64,000 nucleotides of DNA from Verrucomicrobiota bacterium (GTDB lineage: Bacteria > Verrucomicrobiota > Verrucomicrobiia > Verrucomicrobiales > Verrucomicrobiaceae): NCBI GenBank assembly GCA_009885695.1, contig VFKE01000022.1, positions 1 to 64,000 on the forward strand, given 5' to 3'. The notes below the pieces were generated by a model. It ran no database searches. It saw only the letters and a list, made by a program, of their open reading frames with translations, and was not told where the DNA came from. Shown here in pieces: positions 59,090 through 64,000 of this stretch. The first letter of the stretch is position 1. Every line of letters starts with the position of its first letter. The position numbers and the translations under genes are program-made.

Positions 59090-60364
59090 ATGAGTCCGCT
59101 TGAGCATCCCTTGACGGAAATCGATAACCCGGTTGGGATGGCGCGTAGGCTCCTTCGCACGGCGGGAGAATCTGATATTGAACAAGCTGGCAGGCAGGAT
59201 TGCCGATCCGCGACCGCTGGAGCCTTATCATTGCGGGTCATGCTCGTCACGGAGCCGGGTGTGGATGGTGTGTTTCGCCATGTTGAGGCTCTGGCGCACT
59301 ATCTTTTGGCGCAGGGGCATCGGGTGGATCTTGTGTATTCGGGTGTGCGCGGTTCCGACCGGCTGGGGGAATTGGTTGATCGGGTCGCGGCCGCAGGGGG
59401 CCGGATTTTGAATCTCTCAGTGAGTAATGTTCCTGGCCCGCGTGATCTGCCGGCATTGCTCAGCCTGCGCCGCCTCGTGGCGGATGCTGATCCGGATGTC
59501 ATTCATGCCCACAGTTCCAAGGCTGGTGCCTTGGTCCGCGCTCTGCGAGCGATGGGAGTCCGGCAGCCCTTGTTCTACACACCACATGCCTATTACGGCA
59601 TGTGCGAGCCCTCCGGTTTGAAGGCGCATATCTTCAGCGGCATCGAGCGCATGCTGGGCAGGGTGGGCACCACATTCAACCTTTCCGGATGTGAACTGGC
59701 CTTTGCAGAGCGCACCCTTCGCTTGCCGCGGAAGCAATTGCGATTGATTCCGAACCCCGTGGATACGCATCGATTTGCGCCGGCGCTGCCGGATGAAAAG
59801 CAACGATTACGGAAAGAGTTGGGATTGCCGGACGAGGCGCTGCTACTGGGCTGCGTCGGCAGACTCGCGTTTCAAAAGGATCCCATCACGCTGTATCGCA
59901 GCCTGGCTGTGGCGTCGCAGCAGGTGAAGAATTTGTGGCTGTATCACTTGGGCACGGGTGAACTTGCTGACGACTGTGCCAGGCTGGCCGCTGAACTTGG
60001 CATAAAGAATCGCATCATTCGCCGAGATTATTTGAGCGATCCGCTGCCATTTTACCAGGCGATTGACGCTGCGATCCTTACGTCACGCTACGAGGGCCTG
60101 TCTTTCGCCGTGCTCGAAGCGCTGGCGTGTGATCTCCCCGTGATTCTCAGCGAGTCGCCCGGAAATCTCGATTTTCTAGATATAGGCCTCTCGCACTGCT
60201 GGTCAGCCCCGAAGGAGAACTCTGAGCTGATGGGCGAGGCTATTGTGAAATGGGTGACGGAGCAGCCCCGTCCATCGAATCATCGTGCAACGGCGGAGAA
60301 TCGCTTCAGCCAGGAAACCTGTTTTGGGACTGTGGTCGTCGAGTATCAAAGCCGAGTGCGCTGA
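59090..60364 (+). CDS. family 4 glycosyltransferase
   Basis: LVTEPGVDGVFRHVEALAHYLLAQGHRVDLVYSG; LLGCVGRLAFQKDPITLYR; YEGLSFAVLEALACDLPVILSE. Confidence 0.93.
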   Translation: MSPLEHPLTEIDNPVGMARRLLRTAGESDIEQAGRQDCRSATAGALSLRVMLVTEPGVDGVFRHVEALAHYLLAQGHRVDLVYSGVRGSDRLGELVDRVAAAGGRILNLSVSNVPGPRDLPALLSLRRLVADADPDVIHAHSSKAGALVRALRAMGVRQPLFYTPHAYYGMCEPSGLKAHIFSGIERMLGRVGTTFNLSGCELAFAERTLRLPRKQLRLIPNPVDTHRFAPALPDEKQRLRKELGLPDEALLLGCVGRLAFQKDPITLYRSLAVASQQVKNLWLYHLGTGELADDCARLAAELGIKNRIIRRDYLSDPLPFYQAIDAAILTSRYEGLSFAVLEALACDLPVILSESPGNLDFLDIGLSHCWSAPKENSELMGEAIVKWVTEQPRPSNHRATAENRFSQETCFGTVVVEYQSRVR

Positions 60365-60412
60365 TAAGGCGACCAAGCACAGCCGACTGGCCTGGAGCAT
60401 TTTTAAAAAGAC

Positions 60413-60497
60413 GTAGCCGCATCTCGTCCGAGTGCGGGAAGAAGCCACGGCAGCCAACGAAGCATGCCTATTTCCTGCGTTTTCGCTTCGCGGCTAC
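60413..60497. repeat. REPIN-like inverted repeat, GTAGCCGC-TCTCGT class
   Basis: GTAGCCGCATCTCGTCCGAGTGCGGGAAGAA ... GCGGCTAC; shares its left arm with 22109. Confidence 0.75.
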
Positions 60498-60524
60498 GAA
60501 ATTATTTAAACCGCTCTCGTTTAT

Positions 60525-61880
60525 TCAAGATGGTATTGGTTCACACCCGCCTTGTGGAGCATCCGACTGAACCATTGCGCATGGGGCTGACGGCATCAAA
60601 CGCAGCAGCAGCGGTTCCACGATGAGACGACTTGCAGCAACTGCGTAAAGTGGCGCCATCATGAACACCCAGGGCATGATGTAGCGGGGTTCTCCATACA
60701 CCAGGCCATAAAAAAAGAGGCTGGTGGCGAACATGAGCAGCGTGCCTTCCACATAAAAATCTTTTCGGCTTTCGCGGAGAAGAGTCGGAAGATAGAGCCC
60801 GAGCATGAGCATGGCCATGAACTGAGTGTTTTTGAAAAGGAGCAGCGCGCGCCATGCAGGCAGGTTGGCCACGTCGTAGTTGGTCACCATGTAAACAACA
60901 CGATTGAGACATTGCAGAGAGTAGCGAACCGGATCCTTGTGAATGATTTCCAGCGCATGTTTTTTATACCACAGGTATCTTTCCACATCGGATTTCATGG
61001 CTGGAAGAGCGAGTTTGGCTTCTTCCGGCATCTCCGGTTTGTCGGGACTTGGAATTTGAGTGAAGGGCAGCACGTTACCGCGATACATCGAACTGACGCC
61101 ATCGATCGAACCCATGATAGGCAGTCCGAAAATTTGGTAGTTTCTCGCCGTCCAGGACAGCGGCATCACCAACACCACCGCTGCGAAGACCCCGCTCCTG
61201 AGCGCGGGCACCCGGCCGCGCCACCACATGAAGGTCACGAATAGTGGCACGGCCATGACAAAAATGGATTTTGTCAGGCAGGCGTATCCCAGCAGCGCAG
61301 CCGAACCCAGCAGGGCGGGCCAGGAGCGCTTGATCCGGTCCCAATCGCCCAGCACCAGCCAGGCACCAGCCAGCGCCGGGATGGTAGTGCCCTCGCTTCC
61401 CAACAAATGCTGATAGATGAACAACGTCCAGTATCCCTGCACGAATAGAAGGCTGAGCAGGCCGGCGAGCGGTCCATGTTTTCGCGCAGTAAATCGCGCT
61501 AAACCCCATGCCGCCACTCCGTAAAGCAGAATCTGGGCGACATAAACAGGCCACAGGTTGGTAAACACCAGGTCATGTGGCCTGACAAATCCCAGTGCCA
61601 TGAACAACGCGATAAATGCGACATAGCCGGGTTCCCGGCGCGCGGACGGCGTTTTTCCGTCCAGTGTAAATTGCCCGTCCGTCGCGACATGGCTGGCAAG
61701 GGTCATGTATTCGAGGGCATCCGGGTTGGCTGAGTGGATTTTGTCCGCAGGGCGAAGGCCCGTGTAGCATGTGATCACCAGATGGCAGATCACGAAAAAC
61801 ACCGCCACCAACCCAATCGGGGGCCTGCAGAGCAATCGTTCCAATGCTGGTTTATGCAGACGATGCCTGGCAGACTTCAT
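60525..61880 (-). CDS. polytopic membrane protein (GT39/ArnT-like or EPS-associated)
   Basis: 451 aa, multiple TM; ATGA-type overlap with downstream GT2. Confidence 0.7.
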   Translation of the reverse strand: MKSARHRLHKPALERLLCRPPIGLVAVFFVICHLVITCYTGLRPADKIHSANPDALEYMTLASHVATDGQFTLDGKTPSARREPGYVAFIALFMALGFVRPHDLVFTNLWPVYVAQILLYGVAAWGLARFTARKHGPLAGLLSLLFVQGYWTLFIYQHLLGSEGTTIPALAGAWLVLGDWDRIKRSWPALLGSAALLGYACLTKSIFVMAVPLFVTFMWWRGRVPALRSGVFAAVVLVMPLSWTARNYQIFGLPIMGSIDGVSSMYRGNVLPFTQIPSPDKPEMPEEAKLALPAMKSDVERYLWYKKHALEIIHKDPVRYSLQCLNRVVYMVTNYDVANLPAWRALLLFKNTQFMAMLMLGLYLPTLLRESRKDFYVEGTLLMFATSLFFYGLVYGEPRYIMPWVFMMAPLYAVAASRLIVEPLLLRLMPSAPCAMVQSDAPQGGCEPIPS

Positions 61881-62944
61881 ACTGTGGAAAATGAGGGCTG
61901 ACGGGCTTTCGTGGTTTTTTTCGCCTGCGCGTCCTTGCCGAGTTTACGCATCAGCAGCGGTGCCGCGTTCCCAGAACGTCTGCTCATCATCGTGATCTCG
62001 AACAACGCCATGAAGTGATTGTTCACATTCGACAAAATCAACGCGATGCCGCTGAAGAGCACCGAGAGAACCATCAGTCCCATCGAGAGAATCGCCGTCG
62101 GGACGCGATAGACATAGCGATGCTGGATGTATTCCATGACGGGGAGCAATCCGAGCGCCAGGCCGGTTCCCGCGCATAAAAATGCGATCGTTCCGAAAAA
62201 GAACATCGGCCTATAATTCATTAGAATGCCAAAGATTGTCATGCAGACGCGGATGCCATCACGAACGGTGTTGAGCTTTGACGTGCTGCCAGCTGGCCGG
62301 TCCGTGTAGTGGATGGGAACTTCGACTATTCGAAAACGGTTGCTCAGGGCGAAGATGGTGGACTCAGTCTCAAGTTCGAAACCGCCACGAAGAATCGGCG
62401 TGTGCTCCACGAAGCGGTGTGTCATGACACGATAGCCTGACATGATGTCTTTCAAGTCGGAGTGGAAAAGCCAGTTCACCAGATTGATCACCAACCGGTT
62501 GCCGAACACGTGCAAGGGTCGCTTGTTCTCCTGAAGGTAGTGGCCCGTGGATTGACGATCCCCGATGACCAAGTCGGCACGTTTTTCCAGCACTGGTGCG
62601 AGCATTTTTGGCAGATCTTCCGGGTGGTAGGTCATGTCTGCATCCACCATCACATAGACGCTGGCTTGAACCTCATGAAAAGCCAATCGCACAGCATTGG
62701 CCTTGCCTGGACGACCTTCGTAAAGAACCATGCCGCTGGCTCCGCAGTCATTGAGCGCCCGACGAGCAATTTCCGCCGTGCCATCCGTGGATCGGTTGTC
62801 CACGATCACATAAGTGGCCTCCGGCATGGCCGCATGAAACCGGCAGATAACCTCGCGAATGGTCACCGCCTCGTTGTATGCCGGTATGATGATGGCAACA
62901 TCCAGAATATCTATTCTACCACTCGCGTTATAATTCATGGTCAT
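61877..62944 (-). CDS. family 2 glycosyltransferase with C-terminal TM helices
   Basis: VAIIIPAYNEAVTIREVICRFH; YVIVDNRSTDGT; YVMVDADMTYHPED. Confidence 0.94.
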   Translation of the reverse strand: MTMNYNASGRIDILDVAIIIPAYNEAVTIREVICRFHAAMPEATYVIVDNRSTDGTAEIARRALNDCGASGMVLYEGRPGKANAVRLAFHEVQASVYVMVDADMTYHPEDLPKMLAPVLEKRADLVIGDRQSTGHYLQENKRPLHVFGNRLVINLVNWLFHSDLKDIMSGYRVMTHRFVEHTPILRGGFELETESTIFALSNRFRIVEVPIHYTDRPAGSTSKLNTVRDGIRVCMTIFGILMNYRPMFFFGTIAFLCAGTGLALGLLPVMEYIQHRYVYRVPTAILSMGLMVLSVLFSGIALILSNVNNHFMALFEITMMSRRSGNAAPLLMRKLGKDAQAKKTTKARQPSFSTV

Positions 62945-63110
62945 AATCGGCTCTGTTTCAATTTGTAACTAATTCAGTGTTTACTAAAGTTGCTGGCTTC
63001 CAGCTTGAATTCATTGTCCTGTCTCGCCCTTAAGAATTTGAAGAAGTTGGGCTGGATCAGTCGCGCTGCGCGTTACAGGGTGGGGGATTTTGTGTTGCAC
63101 ATCATGTGCC

Positions 63111-64000
63111 TCAGCAGGCGTTCTCGCGCTTGAAGAATGTCATGACCATGATCTGCACGTCGAGCAAAAGGTTCCAGTTTTCCAGATACCAGAGGTCGCA
63201 CTTGATGCGCTCGGTCAGGTCGGTGTCGCCGCGCAAGCCCTTGATTTGTGCCCAGCCGGTGATGCCGGGTTTGGCGTTGTGGCGTGCGTTATAGTGAGGG
63301 ATAATGTGCTTGAAGTTAAGGATCAGTTCCGGGCGCTCGGGTCGTGGACCCACGAGACTCATCTCGCCTTTCAGCACGTTCCAAAACTGCGGGATTTCAT
63401 CGATGTTCCATTTGCGCATGAATGAGCCTATGCGGAGGCGGCGCGGGTCTTCCTTCGTGCTCCAGCCGACTTCGCCGTTGGTCTCGGCATTGAGTTTCAT
63501 GGAGCGGATTTTGAGGATGTCGAACGAGCGTCCATTCACACCCGTGCGGCGCTGGCGGTAGAAAATCGCGCCGGGCGACTCAAGGTAAACCAGTGCGCCG
63601 AAGATGGCCATGATTGGGGCTGACATGACCAGACCGATAAGCGCTCCGATGATGTCGAGGCCGCGTTTCAGCAACACGTTGAAGGTGTTGTCGAGTGGCA
63701 GACGGTCCACGCCAAGGATCGGGGTGCCGGCCAGCGTTTCAAGGTGCAGTCCGCTCTGGAAGATGCGGAAGCACGAGGGAATCATCTTGAAGGAAATCAT
63801 CTCGCGTTCGCAGAGATTCGCCAGTTCCATGAGTTGATCGCGCGAGGTGCCGAGGTCTGCGGTCACGACCATTTCCACGCGATGTTCGGCCATGATAGAC
63901 TCCATCTTCGTGATGAACCCAAGGCAAGGCACGTCCGGCTTGAGCAGCGTATTGATCTCGTCACCCGTCTTAACATAACCGAGAACTTGGATGGCCGAAA
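63111..64000 (-). CDS. exopolysaccharide biosynthesis polyprenyl glycosylphosphotransferase (WcaJ/CpsE type), truncated at window edge
   Basis: KRGLDIIGALIGLVMSAPIMAIFGALVYLESPGAIFYRQRRTGVNG; SLVGPRPERPE; KPGITGWAQIKG; frame stays open to base 64000. Confidence 0.94.
   Translation of the reverse strand, partial: SAIQVLGYVKTGDEINTLLKPDVPCLGFITKMESIMAEHRVEMVVTADLGTSRDQLMELANLCEREMISFKMIPSCFRIFQSGLHLETLAGTPILGVDRLPLDNTFNVLLKRGLDIIGALIGLVMSAPIMAIFGALVYLESPGAIFYRQRRTGVNGRSFDILKIRSMKLNAETNGEVGWSTKEDPRRLRIGSFMRKWNIDEIPQFWNVLKGEMSLVGPRPERPELILNFKHIIPHYNARHNAKPGITGWAQIKGLRGDTDLTERIKCDLWYLENWNLLLDVQIMVMTFFKRENAC

Overview
GC-rich bacterial chromosomal window, densely coding. Lineage is probably PVC/Verrucomicrobia; this is inferred from gene content and repeat style and was not tested. 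No rRNA, tRNA, CRISPR array, prophage or transposase gene was recognised. Main blocks: (1) a nucleotide-sugar/lipid-linked sugar cluster (DegT aminotransferase, methyltransferase, GT2, FdtA-like isomerase); (2) proB and proA with a GT2-GtrA gene between them, then plsY-gpsA; (3) a divergent locus that reads as a zinc-limitation island: porin, znuA, small hypothetical, znuC with a His-rich N-terminus, and znuB on the minus strand, against a Cys-poor DksA-like protein with a histone-like tail, a Cys-poor L33, a Cys-free S18 and FolE2 (type IB GTP cyclohydrolase) on the plus strand. A 25-bp near-perfect palindrome sits in the divergent intergenic region; (4) a S8 protease, a MazEF-like TA pair with a perfect 21-bp palindrome abutting the antitoxin start, and potABCD; (5) a giant alpha-2-macroglobulin (GCVEQ thioester) next to PBP1C; (6) a second RHH/MazF TA pair, M48 protease, asnS, RumA-like methyltransferase, CysJ-like reductase and others; (7) a long exopolysaccharide cluster (Wzc-like kinase, FemAB-like, deacetylase, AsnB, several GT4, two tandem paralogous Wzy/O-antigen ligases, MurJ/Wzx-like flippase, WcaJ-like transferase running off the window end). 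A second layer is a set of dispersed REPIN-like inverted repeats, all bounded by GTAG/GTGG...CTAC/CCAC. One is inserted in frame (exactly 108 bp) in the interdomain linker of PBP1C, another overlaps the PBP1C start codon, and others abut the stop codons of gpsA and proA. All homology calls are from reading motifs; no database search was run.
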